A stretch of 64,000 bases of DNA from RUG12461 sp045661345. GTDB lineage: Bacteria; Bacillota; Clostridia; Lachnospirales; Lachnospiraceae. The stretch spans positions 1-64,000 of the forward strand of contig JAZRFM010000003.1 in the NCBI GenBank assembly GCA_045661345.1, in the 5' to 3' direction. Below the pieces are notes generated by a model. It had not been told where the DNA came from. It saw only the letters and a list, made by a program, of their open reading frames with translations, and searched no databases. Positions 43,138 to 51,550 of the stretch are shown in pieces (within the stretch, counting starts at the first letter, position 1; each line of letters begins with the position of its first letter). Made by a program: the position numbers and the translations under genes.

Positions 43138-45194
43138 GACCGCCCTCCTTCCTGCGTCTGATCCATACGCGGAAAAATGCGGTTCATGACACGTTCAAAG
43201 TCCGCAATGTGGATGGGCTTGCTGATAAAACCGTCAAACCCGGCATTGAGGAACATTTCCCTGGCGCCACTGATGGCATTCGCCGTTAAGGCCACAACCT
43301 TGACAACCCGCCGGTTCTGCTCCGCCAGAAAACGAAGCTTTTTCATTGCCTCCACGCCGTCCATCTCCGGCATCATATGATCCATAAAGACAACGTCATA
43401 GTCATTTCTTTCGAACTTGTACAAGGCCTCCCTGCCGCTCTCTGCCGTATCAATCACCATGCGGTAGTCCTGGAAAAGGCCGGATGCCACCACCAGATTC
43501 ATGGGTTCATCGTCTACAATGAGGGCGCGCAGGCCATCCAGCACCGGTCTTCTCTCCGCATCACTGTTGTAGCGCTCTGCGGCTTCCGTTTCTCCATTCA
43601 GGATTCTCGCAACGGGACACCCGTACAGAGGTCTGGTCATCACGATCACATCGCTGCCGATGCTCGCGGAAAAACCGACGGGCGCCGATACCGCCACCGC
43701 TATGTCCGTAGATGCCAGGGTATCAAAAAAAGCCGGATCGGCGCGATATTCCTCCGGCCCCATAAAGACATGGGTAATATCGCCTTTTTCCAGCAGTCGC
43801 TTTACTTCTCTCAGGTTCTGTGCGGCATAGAGATTGACACGCAGTCCTTCCGCCAGGTTTGAGGCCATCCTGCGGTAGAATTCCCTGACCTCGGTCACTT
43901 TATACTTATCCGGCATCGCATGGAAAATGATATTGACAAGGCGGTCCTGATCAATGCTGATACAGGGCTTCGGATCCACAATCTCCTGCACGATACTGAT
44001 GCGAACCGTGGTGCCCTTCCCTTTTTTGCTCTCGATGGAAACGAATCCGTTCATGAGACGGACAAATCCATAGACGATGGAAAGTCCGAGACCGATACCG
44101 CCCGTGCTCCTGTTACGCTTTTTGTTGGCCTGAAACCGTCCGTTTACAAGCTTTTCGATATCCGCCTTCGAGATACCGGTTCCCGTATCGGTCACCTCCA
44201 TGACAAGGTTGACCCCGTAGTCCCGTCTGGTGCCGTATACCTTGAGATAGACACCGCCCATTCTGGTAAACTTGAAGGCATTGTCCAGAAGGTGTGCCAG
44301 AATTTTATGAAGCTTCCCTGCATCTCCATACAGCATGGAGGGCACATCCGGATCCAGGTCGATAATCAGCTCGGGACTGTTTTTCCGGGCGGATGTCACA
44401 TAAAACGCTGCGATATCATTGAGGATCGACGCGATCTCATATTTGTCCTCCTCCAGAACCACATCGCCCCGCTGGATCTCACTGTAGTCCTGAATATCCT
44501 CAATCTCGCGGGACAGCCGTCCCCCCGCTTCACGGATGGAGATCACATCCTCCCGCTGCTCCTTTTTCAGCATCAGGGTCGTCATTCCGTTGATCACGTT
44601 CACGGGGGTACGAAGCTCATGGGAAATGTTGACCAGGAAGTCTTCCATTCCCTCGCGCTCCGTGGCTTCATCCTTTTCCTTTGCAGCGAGCTCTTCCTGA
44701 ATGGCGGAAAAATGACGGATACACTCCGCAAGCCCTCTGTATATGCAGATTTCCACGATCACATGCAGCATGATCCTGACGATGAGCAGAGAATCCCATT
44801 GCAGGCTCCCCGTCATAAGTCCATAGAGGAGCTGCATGGCAAACAGAACGAAGAATTCTATCAGGAAAAAGGACAGAAAGACCATGCGTCCGAGCATAGT
44901 CACCACCACCATGCCCAGTGAGGAAATCACTACGATATCAAAGAGACCGGCGGGATGGATGCCGTGATAAAAGACAACCAGCATCAAAAAAACCAGGTAG
45001 ACGTTCTCCCGATGGGGCACATCCTTATATTCCGTAAGATGGATCGCCCAACACGCCACGATACCCGCGATGATCAGCGGGGGAACCCAGTATTCCCAGC
45101 CCTGCGTGATGCTGATCACCACCGAACCGATACAGGCAACGGTGATAATCAGCATAACCAGGTTATGTGTTTTTTTAATCTGCTTCTCTTTCAA
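43134..45194 (-). CDS. Hybrid histidine kinase, membrane-bound
   Basis: A 686-residue kinase. About six membrane helices (residues 10-165), HisKA with ISHELRTPVNVI (His near 192), HATPase with HLLDNAFKFTR and GGIGLGLSIV, then a pseudo-receiver-like stretch (about 405-525) without phospho-Asp, and a C-terminal true receiver with FMDHMMPEMDG (Asp near 605). No Hpt domain is present, so it may use that of the next protein in the operon, whose start overlaps its stop by four bases. A minus-strand TATAAT at about 45242-45247 could be its -10. The signal is not evident. Confidence 0.9.
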   Translation of the reverse strand: MKEKQIKKTHNLVMLIITVACIGSVVISITQGWEYWVPPLIIAGIVACWAIHLTEYKDVPHRENVYLVFLMLVVFYHGIHPAGLFDIVVISSLGMVVVTMLGRMVFLSFFLIEFFVLFAMQLLYGLMTGSLQWDSLLIVRIMLHVIVEICIYRGLAECIRHFSAIQEELAAKEKDEATEREGMEDFLVNISHELRTPVNVINGMTTLMLKKEQREDVISIREAGGRLSREIEDIQDYSEIQRGDVVLEEDKYEIASILNDIAAFYVTSARKNSPELIIDLDPDVPSMLYGDAGKLHKILAHLLDNAFKFTRMGGVYLKVYGTRRDYGVNLVMEVTDTGTGISKADIEKLVNGRFQANKKRNRSTGGIGLGLSIVYGFVRLMNGFVSIESKKGKGTTVRISIVQEIVDPKPCISIDQDRLVNIIFHAMPDKYKVTEVREFYRRMASNLAEGLRVNLYAAQNLREVKRLLEKGDITHVFMGPEEYRADPAFFDTLASTDIAVAVSAPVGFSASIGSDVIVMTRPLYGCPVARILNGETEAAERYNSDAERRPVLDGLRALIVDDEPMNLVVASGLFQDYRMVIDTAESGREALYKFERNDYDVVFMDHMMPEMDGVEAMKKLRFLAEQNRRVVKVVALTANAISGAREMFLNAGFDGFISKPIHIADFERVMNRIFPRMDQTQEGGRS

Positions 45195-45347
45195 GACGGT
45201 ATCCCTTGGCGCGCTTTCTGACCTGTGTCGACATATCGCTTTATTATACCACCTTTTCTTTGAAAAAACACGGCAGATTCACTTTCCCCGCCTGGGTGCG
45301 TTGTAAAAAAGGTTGTTTTCTTCGTCTCCCGGTAGGATAATGATACT

Positions 45348-46244
45348 ATGAAGAAACGATACTCTCTCAAACTGCAATCCATCAGTCTGCTCCTGCTCCT
45401 TGGGCTCCTGCTGTCCGGCTGCACAAAGGCGCAGCCGCCGTCTGCCAGATCGGGCCATGCTCTCCCGGCATATACCGGAGAGCCGAGTGTGGTGATCAAC
45501 AATAATCAGCCCGATTTCACCGAATCGGATCTCACCACAACCTCCTTTGAGCATTACAGCGATCTGGATGCCCTTGGAAGATGCGGTGTGGCTTATGCCT
45601 GCATCGGCAAGGATCTCATGCCGACAGGAGAACGGGAATCCATCAGAGAGATACATCCCACCGGCTGGCACGCTGTGAAATATGCCGGGATCGACCAGGA
45701 TTATCTTTATAACCGGTGTCACCTGATTGCCTACAGTCTTGCCGGCGAAAGTGCAAATGAAAAGAATCTGATCACCGGCACCAGATACTTGAACAATGAA
45801 GGCATGAATCCTTATGAGGTTCTGGTGGCGCAGTATATCGACCGCACGGCCCATCACGTTCTGTACCGGGTCACGCCGGTGTTTGAAGGGAATAACCTTG
45901 TGGCCTCCGGCGTGGAAATGGAAGCCCTGTCCGTAGAAGACGATGAAATCTCCTTCCATGTTTACTGCTTCAATGTACAGCCGGGTGTCACCATCGATTA
46001 TGCAACGGGGGACAGCACGGGACCGCCCTATGTGGAAAAGACGGATTCTGTGCCGGCGGGGACAGAAGATCTCACCTTCCCGGAGGGTACCACCTACATT
46101 CTGAACACCAACACCCTCAAGTTTCACCGGCTGGATTGTGAAAGTGTCACCCAAATGAATGCCAAAAACCGCGCGCCCACGGATCAAAGCCGGGAGCAGC
46201 TCCTGGAGCAGGGATACAAGCCCTGCGGAAGCTGCAAACCATAA
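45348..46244 (+). CDS. Lipoprotein DNA/RNA non-specific endonuclease with C-terminal Ada-like metal site
   Basis: A 298-residue surface lipoprotein: signal peptide with the lipobox LLSGC (Cys near 25). The nuclease core is the beta-beta-alpha-metal type: LYNRCHLIAYSLAGES (the catalytic His, as in 'DRGHL') followed by NEKNLITGTRYLNNEGMNPYE (metal-binding Asn region), as in NucA/EndA relatives. After a strand-rich stretch, residues about 240-298 carry KFHRLDC ... GYKPCGSC, the Ada-like H-x3-C/PC-x2-C metal module. It probably degrades external DNA at the cell surface for nucleotide supply or against neighbours. It stands alone on plus; a long hairpin follows. Confidence 0.87.
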   Translation: MKKRYSLKLQSISLLLLLGLLLSGCTKAQPPSARSGHALPAYTGEPSVVINNNQPDFTESDLTTTSFEHYSDLDALGRCGVAYACIGKDLMPTGERESIREIHPTGWHAVKYAGIDQDYLYNRCHLIAYSLAGESANEKNLITGTRYLNNEGMNPYEVLVAQYIDRTAHHVLYRVTPVFEGNNLVASGVEMEALSVEDDEISFHVYCFNVQPGVTIDYATGDSTGPPYVEKTDSVPAGTEDLTFPEGTTYILNTNTLKFHRLDCESVTQMNAKNRAPTDQSREQLLEQGYKPCGSCKP

Positions 46245-46247
46245 AGA

Positions 46248-46316
46248 AACTCCTCCTGTTCGGTCAGGCACTTCTTTCAATTCCTGTTTGAAGTGCTTAT
46301 GCGAACAGGAGGAGTT
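46248..46316. terminator. Long hairpin between convergent genes
   Basis: A perfect 15-base-pair outer stem (46248-46262 with 46302-46316) and an inner seven-base-pair stem (46268-46274 with 46290-46296). On the minus strand it is followed by TTTCTTTAT; on plus no T run follows. It probably terminates the metallophosphatase gene and may protect the nuclease mRNA end. Confidence 0.6.
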
Positions 46317-46322
46317 ATCCGT

Positions 46323-47084
46323 TCACGAGGGACGCCGCAGCGGCACCGGAAATACCTTCCTGTCATCCAGCCGTATAAACAGCGCTCCGTTATTCACGCC
46401 CTCCCGATAGCCGATGGCGCATCCCCCATCGATATCAATGAAATTCCCTTTTTCGAAAACACCAAGATCGTTATAGTTATGACGGGCGGTGAATTCACGC
46501 ATCACCAGAATCACCGGCACATGCCCCGTGATAAAGGTGTAGTCATATTCCCCGTAGATATCCTCCCCATGCGTGTCCGGCTCCAACCGGTAAACCGATC
46601 TCCATACGATATCCGAAACCTCCTGATAGGACAATTCGTCATAAGTTTTGTCCGCAAGATCCTCCCTGAAGTAGGAATGGGTCAGACAAAAGGGCTTTCC
46701 TTTTACATCCAGGGTCTTGATGACACTTCTTTTTCTGAGCCAGGAGAGAAGGGATCTCCTCTCCTCCGGGGGAAGTCTCCTGTACTGCTCATAGGTTGCC
46801 ACACCCCCGTTATAAAAGAGCCAGAGATCCGCATCCTCCCCGTTGCATTTGTCCGCCCCGCCGGGATCCACGGAATTGAGCATCATAAATTCATGGTTCC
46901 CGATCAGAAGATCCATGTTGGGATGATCCTTGATGTACTCCAGGATCCTGATACCGTCCGGGCCTCTGTCGACAGCATCCCCGATCACATAAAGCGTATC
47001 CGATTCCTGCAGGTCGATACTTTCAAGCCCCTCGGCAAAGGCATCAAATTGCCCGTGTAAATCTGAAACGGCATAAACTGACAT
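46323..47084 (-). CDS. Calcineurin-like metallophosphoesterase (serine/threonine phosphatase type)
   Basis: A 253-residue cytoplasmic phosphatase. The di-metal site is complete: YAVSDLHGQFDAF (Asp, His), VIGDAVDRGPDG (Asp), LIGNHEFMML (Asn, His), a His in FCLTHSYFR and GHVPV late in the chain. The GDxVDRG block is typical of PPP-family bacterial phosphatases such as lambda phosphatase/PrpA. It could act on phosphoproteins or diadenosine polyphosphates. It is monocistronic and divergent from tRNA-Leu, and ends at the long hairpin. Confidence 0.92.
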   Translation of the reverse strand: MSVYAVSDLHGQFDAFAEGLESIDLQESDTLYVIGDAVDRGPDGIRILEYIKDHPNMDLLIGNHEFMMLNSVDPGGADKCNGEDADLWLFYNGGVATYEQYRRLPPEERRSLLSWLRKRSVIKTLDVKGKPFCLTHSYFREDLADKTYDELSYQEVSDIVWRSVYRLEPDTHGEDIYGEYDYTFITGHVPVILVMREFTARHNYNDLGVFEKGNFIDIDGGCAIGYREGVNNGALFIRLDDRKVFPVPLRRPS

Positions 47085-47133
47085 AGCGTGCTAAGAAATT
47101 ACCTCCATTCCAGTCACAATCCGCGCCTGTCTC

Positions 47134-47162
47134 TTGCATTCGAAAGCACTCTGTGGTACTAT
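47134..47162 (+). promoter_or_regulatory. Promoter of tRNA-Leu
   Basis: TTGCAT (47134-47139), 17-base spacer, TACTAT (47157-47162), 21 bases ahead of the tRNA. Confidence 0.65.
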
Positions 47163-47183
47163 GATAAAGCTGTGAAGAAGCAG

Positions 47184-47267
47184 GCCGGCATGTCGGAATT
47201 GGCAGACGAGGCAGACTCAAAATCTGTTGGCGGCAACGTCGTGTGGGTTCAAGTCCCACTGCCGGCA
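47184..47267 (+). tRNA. tRNA-Leu (anticodon CAA)
   Basis: An 84-base class II tRNA. Acceptor GCCGGCA pairs with TGCCGGC (47260-47266); the anticodon loop CTCAAAA gives CAA; there is a long variable arm and a T-arm with GGTTCAAGTCC. CCA is not encoded. The last 19 bases overlap, on the other strand, the 3' end of the MscS-type gene. Confidence 0.95.
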
Positions 47268-50149
47268 TTCTTCTTTTCCTCCTCCGCGGACTCTTCCGTG
47301 GACTCTTCCACAGGCTCTTCCGGGGTATACACATAAGGATGTTCCCCCTCTTTGTACTCCTCCACGATCATATGGCTGTACGGCATACGGATATGCTCCC
47401 TGTCACAGAGAATCTTGATTTCACGGTGCATATAGCGCAACGCCTTCCTGCACCGGTAAGGATCGCAGTAAAGCGCAATCCGCAGCAGCATATAGCTTTG
47501 TTCGAAGGACTCCACTCCCTGATACTCCGGTCGTTTGAGAAGCCCCGGGACTCTTTTTTCCATCTCGGGCATCTCACGCTCAAAAAGCTTTTCCACTTCC
47601 AGGATATCCGTCTCGTAGGAAACCGGAAACCGCAGGATTTCCCTGGCCATATCCCCGTTGTAGTTTACAATTTTGCGGATGGAAGAATTATTGAAAATCT
47701 TCGTTTCCGAATAACGCACGATCCTGGTGTAGCGGAGCCCGATCTCCTCCACCGTGCCGATCTGGTTTTCCACCTGCACAAAGTCGCCGATCTGAAAGGT
47801 CCCTTCGAAAATGATAAACAATCCCGCTATGACGTCACTGATCAGATCCTTCGCACCGATTCCGATCATCAGCGAGAGAATCCCGACAGAGGCCCACAAT
47901 GCTCTCGTATCAATGCCGAACTTTGCCAGCCCCAGCAGGAAAAAGATCAGCGCACAGATATATTTCAGACCGTTTCTGATGAGAAGCAGAACGGTCTCTG
48001 TCCGCATATCCGAGATCTTGGCGATGTTGTACAGGATCTGGTTCAATAGTCCCTGCAGCACATACAGTACGCACAGCAGGAACAGACAGTAGGTGATGGA
48101 AAACAGGTTGAACCCTTTTTGCCAGTTGCCGAAAAACACATAGGAAAACCCGTCAAGGCTTTCCATCTTCGCCCCCATGCTGTACACAAACAACTCAAAC
48201 AGGATCAATGCAATGGAAAAAATCAGAAGAATCCTGTAGACCAGGTTCCTTATCCGTAATTCCGGTGTTTTCTTCTCCTCGGGAATCCCCTTGAATTTTT
48301 TCCAGCGACTGTCAAACCGGTACTTGTCCTGTACCAGGATCATGTCTTTCAGATTCCGGAAGAACCCGCGGTCATCGTCCTCCTCCTCCTCTTCCTCAGC
48401 CTCCTCCCGGACAGGCTCCTCCGTTTCCGGTGCGTTCCTGTTCTCTGCTTCCTGCTCGGCAAAAACCCTCTGATAAGCCCTGCTTCCCATCACGCTGTAC
48501 AGAAGAAATACTCCTACGGCAAGCAGGGTCTGGAAGATGGCGATGAAAAACGCGCTTTGACCATCCGTGCTTCTGGTCAGCGGGATCAGGAAGAGATCCT
48601 CCGATTCATTGACCCCCGCGTAATAGAGCTTGCCCTGAATCACAAAACCGCCGTTAAAGTCCTTCTGCAGGTTTGCCACATCGATGCCCAGCTCTGCCAC
48701 ATTTTCCTTTTCAAAGCCCAGACCGGTTGTGGCGACAATCTCCTTCGTCTCCTTATCAACTGCCAGTGCATACTCCGGCAGTCCGATCACCAGATTATCC
48801 AGTACCGTCTGCACATTGATGGGCGCCAGCAGGCGTTCCCGCAGGGACGGATCAATGGCGATCTGGACAAAGCCATCGGCCAAATCCTTTTCATCCCGCA
48901 GACTGACACCGATGTATTGCATCCTCTTCCCGCTCATCTCGTCCCGCTGCGGCTCCTGAATCACATATTCGGTGCCGTCCAGAAGCGTGCGGAATGCATA
49001 GGACTGAGCCTCTTTATCCTCGCTGATTACAAAATGATCATAGGGAGAGTTGGTGACCTTCGTTCTCCCGTTTTTGTCAAATACGTAGATGTATTTGACG
49101 CCAAGGGTCTTTGCGTATTGCGCAAGATCCTCCCTGGTCAGGTTTTCCTTTCCTTTCCCCTTTACCAGATCCGCAGCGATGCGGCATTGCTCCAGGTACT
49201 GGTGATCCAGCCATTCCGAGAGCTCTTCGCGATACCGCTGATAGGTATTGAAGTTTTCCACAGCAGCCTGGGCATGCTCGTTCATGGTGGCGATATCACC
49301 CGTCGCATCCATCATGGTCTGGTAGTACCAGGTCGCAAAGAAGAGGATGAAAACAGACAGGACGGCATAAACGCTCAGTTTGCCGCGGAATTTCTTTGGC
49401 TCCTCCTTTGCCCAGTCCAGAGAAAACAGGATATAGCGCACCACCACCCAGGAGATGATAAAGAAAATCAGTGTGGTGAAGAAGGTGCGGACAAACACAA
49501 ACACAATGGCTTCAAAAAAGGTCACCCCACACAGGATATAAGTATCCTTATAGGCAAATGCCGTCCCATATATGCCCGCATCGGCTGCGGCATAAAACCG
49601 GTTGGGGGAGGTTGTCTGCCAGAAAAAGGACGAGGGGAAATAAGCATGGAAGCGGTTCTTACTGTCCGTGTCCGTAATGTCCGGAACGTCTTCCATGTCC
49701 GCCAAAGCCACTGAACGCATGATTTCTCCCGCAAATCTTTGATCAGGATGTGCCAGAATGGAGTGATTGTCCTGAGAAACCACGATCACATGACCCCGGC
49801 GCCCCACCCGCAGCATCGTCACACGATTCATCCAGGAAAGGGTATGGTCAATGATGGTGTCGGCGTCCACCTCGTTTTCCCCATGGCTCCCCAGGATATC
49901 CGAATTTTTCTCATAGACCTGCCGCCGGCTGTCCTGGAGATTGTCATATACCTCCCGAACAGCCTGCTCGTTTTCCTCAAGCTGCGGCAGCAGCCGGGAT
50001 ACCTGCGTCCTGGCACGCTTGACCTGTGGCAATGTCCGTGCCCTCAGATCGCTCAGAAAAAACAGATAGGACAGCCATGCGAAAATCGCGGTCAGCACGA
50101 TCAGCAGCAGATAGATCCTCCGCTTTGTTTTTTGTATCGTTTGTTTCAT
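47249..50149 (-). CDS. MscS-family channel fused to large extracellular Cache-like sensor domains
   Basis: A 966-residue protein. A first helix (about 12-30), an extracellular Cache-like domain (to about 200), two helices (about 205-275), a second extracellular domain (about 280-515) with YIYVFDKNGRTKVTNSPY, another helix (about 525-545), a strongly acidic linker (about 560-590), then an MscS-type core: several helices (640-780), the pore-type GAKDLISDVIAG and the beta domain GTFQIGDFVQVENQIGTVEEIGLR. It is three to four times the size of plain MscS and may open in response to a ligand as well as tension. The C-terminal Glu-rich tail ends inside the antisense of tRNA-Leu. It is the last gene of a six-gene envelope run. 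Confidence 0.87.
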   Translation of the reverse strand: MKQTIQKTKRRIYLLLIVLTAIFAWLSYLFFLSDLRARTLPQVKRARTQVSRLLPQLEENEQAVREVYDNLQDSRRQVYEKNSDILGSHGENEVDADTIIDHTLSWMNRVTMLRVGRRGHVIVVSQDNHSILAHPDQRFAGEIMRSVALADMEDVPDITDTDSKNRFHAYFPSSFFWQTTSPNRFYAAADAGIYGTAFAYKDTYILCGVTFFEAIVFVFVRTFFTTLIFFIISWVVVRYILFSLDWAKEEPKKFRGKLSVYAVLSVFILFFATWYYQTMMDATGDIATMNEHAQAAVENFNTYQRYREELSEWLDHQYLEQCRIAADLVKGKGKENLTREDLAQYAKTLGVKYIYVFDKNGRTKVTNSPYDHFVISEDKEAQSYAFRTLLDGTEYVIQEPQRDEMSGKRMQYIGVSLRDEKDLADGFVQIAIDPSLRERLLAPINVQTVLDNLVIGLPEYALAVDKETKEIVATTGLGFEKENVAELGIDVANLQKDFNGGFVIQGKLYYAGVNESEDLFLIPLTRSTDGQSAFFIAIFQTLLAVGVFLLYSVMGSRAYQRVFAEQEAENRNAPETEEPVREEAEEEEEEDDDRGFFRNLKDMILVQDKYRFDSRWKKFKGIPEEKKTPELRIRNLVYRILLIFSIALILFELFVYSMGAKMESLDGFSYVFFGNWQKGFNLFSITYCLFLLCVLYVLQGLLNQILYNIAKISDMRTETVLLLIRNGLKYICALIFFLLGLAKFGIDTRALWASVGILSLMIGIGAKDLISDVIAGLFIIFEGTFQIGDFVQVENQIGTVEEIGLRYTRIVRYSETKIFNNSSIRKIVNYNGDMAREILRFPVSYETDILEVEKLFEREMPEMEKRVPGLLKRPEYQGVESFEQSYMLLRIALYCDPYRCRKALRYMHREIKILCDREHIRMPYSHMIVEEYKEGEHPYVYTPEEPVEESTEESAEEEKKNAGSGT

Positions 50150-50164
50150 ATCGATTCGCCTGTA

Positions 50165-50947
50165 TCAGGATTTTCCCACTGCAAATTTACGCATGGCGTC
50201 ATGATAACCCATGTCGATGTTTTCTTCAATCTTTTTCCTGTCAAACGCAAGAATCCCGCCCAGATCCTCGGAGGGGCACAGATACACCACATTCGACTTG
50301 CCTGCAAATTCGGGATGCTGCGGCGTCTGATGCAAGTCCACGACGATCAGCTCGGTTGCGCCCATGGAAAGCGCAAGGCCGATGGGAAGGTTGTCGTGGT
50401 ACATCCCGTCAATAAAATAGATCCCGTCAATGGCATGCATCGGAAAGACCGGGTAAACCGAGGATGATGCGATGATATAGTCCTTAATCTTTTCCCTTGT
50501 CATCTGCTCCTTGGTCAGCAGGAAAGGCTTACGATCCCGGGCGCGCACGGTAACAAGACCGTAATCCACCCTGGAATCCATCAAAAGATCCGCGTTGATA
50601 TTGTTCTCCACAAAGCTCAGGAATGGTGTATTATCCACCGATCCTTCGACGAGCTTGTTTCCTCTCCTGCTGGGCGGGAGAAAGAAGGTCTCCAGAAACT
50701 GCAGGATCGGGTTTTTCTTTGGGGGCGGATTCCCCATCAGATCCCCCATGACCATTTCACTCCAGATCTTTTTCGCAAATTCATAATCGCCCATGGTCAT
50801 CAATGCCCCGTTGACGGAGCCGATGGAGGTGCCCGTCACGATATCATAATCGATGGACAATTCTTTTAAGGCGCGCCATACGCCCAGCTCATAAGCACCC
50901 TTCGTGCCGCCGCCGCTTAATACAACAGCTCTTTTTCCACTCTTCAT
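50165..50947 (-). CDS. Patatin-like phospholipase
   Basis: A 260-residue cytoplasmic enzyme; the start at 50945-50947 has GGAGG seven bases upstream and overlaps the previous stop by one base (TGATG). The patatin dyad is complete: VVLSGGGTKGAYELG (oxyanion glycines), GTSIGSVNGAL (Ser nucleophile) and YFIDGMYHDNLP (catalytic Asp in a DG motif). Members hydrolyse acyl chains from phospholipids, often in membrane repair or turnover. The neighbours (glycerophosphodiesterase, HdeD-like, MscS) fit that role. Confidence 0.92.
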   Translation of the reverse strand: MKSGKRAVVLSGGGTKGAYELGVWRALKELSIDYDIVTGTSIGSVNGALMTMGDYEFAKKIWSEMVMGDLMGNPPPKKNPILQFLETFFLPPSRRGNKLVEGSVDNTPFLSFVENNINADLLMDSRVDYGLVTVRARDRKPFLLTKEQMTREKIKDYIIASSSVYPVFPMHAIDGIYFIDGMYHDNLPIGLALSMGATELIVVDLHQTPQHPEFAGKSNVVYLCPSEDLGGILAFDRKKIEENIDMGYHDAMRKFAVGKS

Positions 50948-51501
50948 CAGTTCGCCTCCTCCAATTCTCCGACCGATCTGGCCTGTGCGATCAAGCGTGC
51001 TCCGGAAATCATCAACCCTACCGCGATCCAGATATGCACGGTAAAAGCTGCAAAACCCGGAGAGATCAGCACAAGCAGTCCCACACCGATCATAATGCCT
51101 CCGGAGACGATGGTAGTCTTGGATCCGGGTGCCTGAACCCCCAGATCCTCCGAAGTCATTGCCTTCCGATACATGACGGCACCCAGTATTTCGAAAACAC
51201 CGGAAGTCATCAGCCAGATGGAGAAGAAAAGGATCAGAATCGCTGCGGAAAATGTCTGCGCAGAGAGATTCCCAAGCAGCATACATCCCCCGAGGACAAA
51301 GGAAAGGATCGCCCCCAGCAGCTGCCAGATACTCGAGGTGCCGGATTTACGTCCACCGATCCAATGCAGCAGATCCCCGACCCCGTAGATGAGAAACATG
51401 ATGCCGCTCAGCAGCAAAGCCGTTTGCCCATCGAGCAATGCCATAATTCCCAAAATGATGCCGACCGCTCCCGCGATCAAATACAGGATTTTTTTTGCCA
51501 A
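50947..51501 (-). CDS. HdeD/DUF308-family membrane protein, copy 1
   Basis: A 184-residue protein of about six membrane helices arranged as repeated hairpins (LIAGAVGIILGIMALLDG, LLSGIMFLIYGVGDLL, WLMTSGVFEILGAVM). This is the DUF308 pattern of HdeD-like proteins, linked in enterobacteria to acid resistance; in Firmicutes the role is unknown. It overlaps the patatin start. A second copy lies at 61557, at the far side of the same locus. Confidence 0.85.
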   Translation of the reverse strand: MAKKILYLIAGAVGIILGIMALLDGQTALLLSGIMFLIYGVGDLLHWIGGRKSGTSSIWQLLGAILSFVLGGCMLLGNLSAQTFSAAILILFFSIWLMTSGVFEILGAVMYRKAMTSEDLGVQAPGSKTTIVSGGIMIGVGLLVLISPGFAAFTVHIWIAVGLMISGARLIAQARSVGELEEAN

Positions 51502-51550
51502 AGTATCACCTCCTATATGTTCCTATTTACAAATACCTCTCTATATCCTT

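Noticed and set aside
47184..47267. tRNA-Leu as attachment site of an integrated element
   Set aside because: No integrase, phage gene or repeat of the tRNA 3' end was seen nearby.
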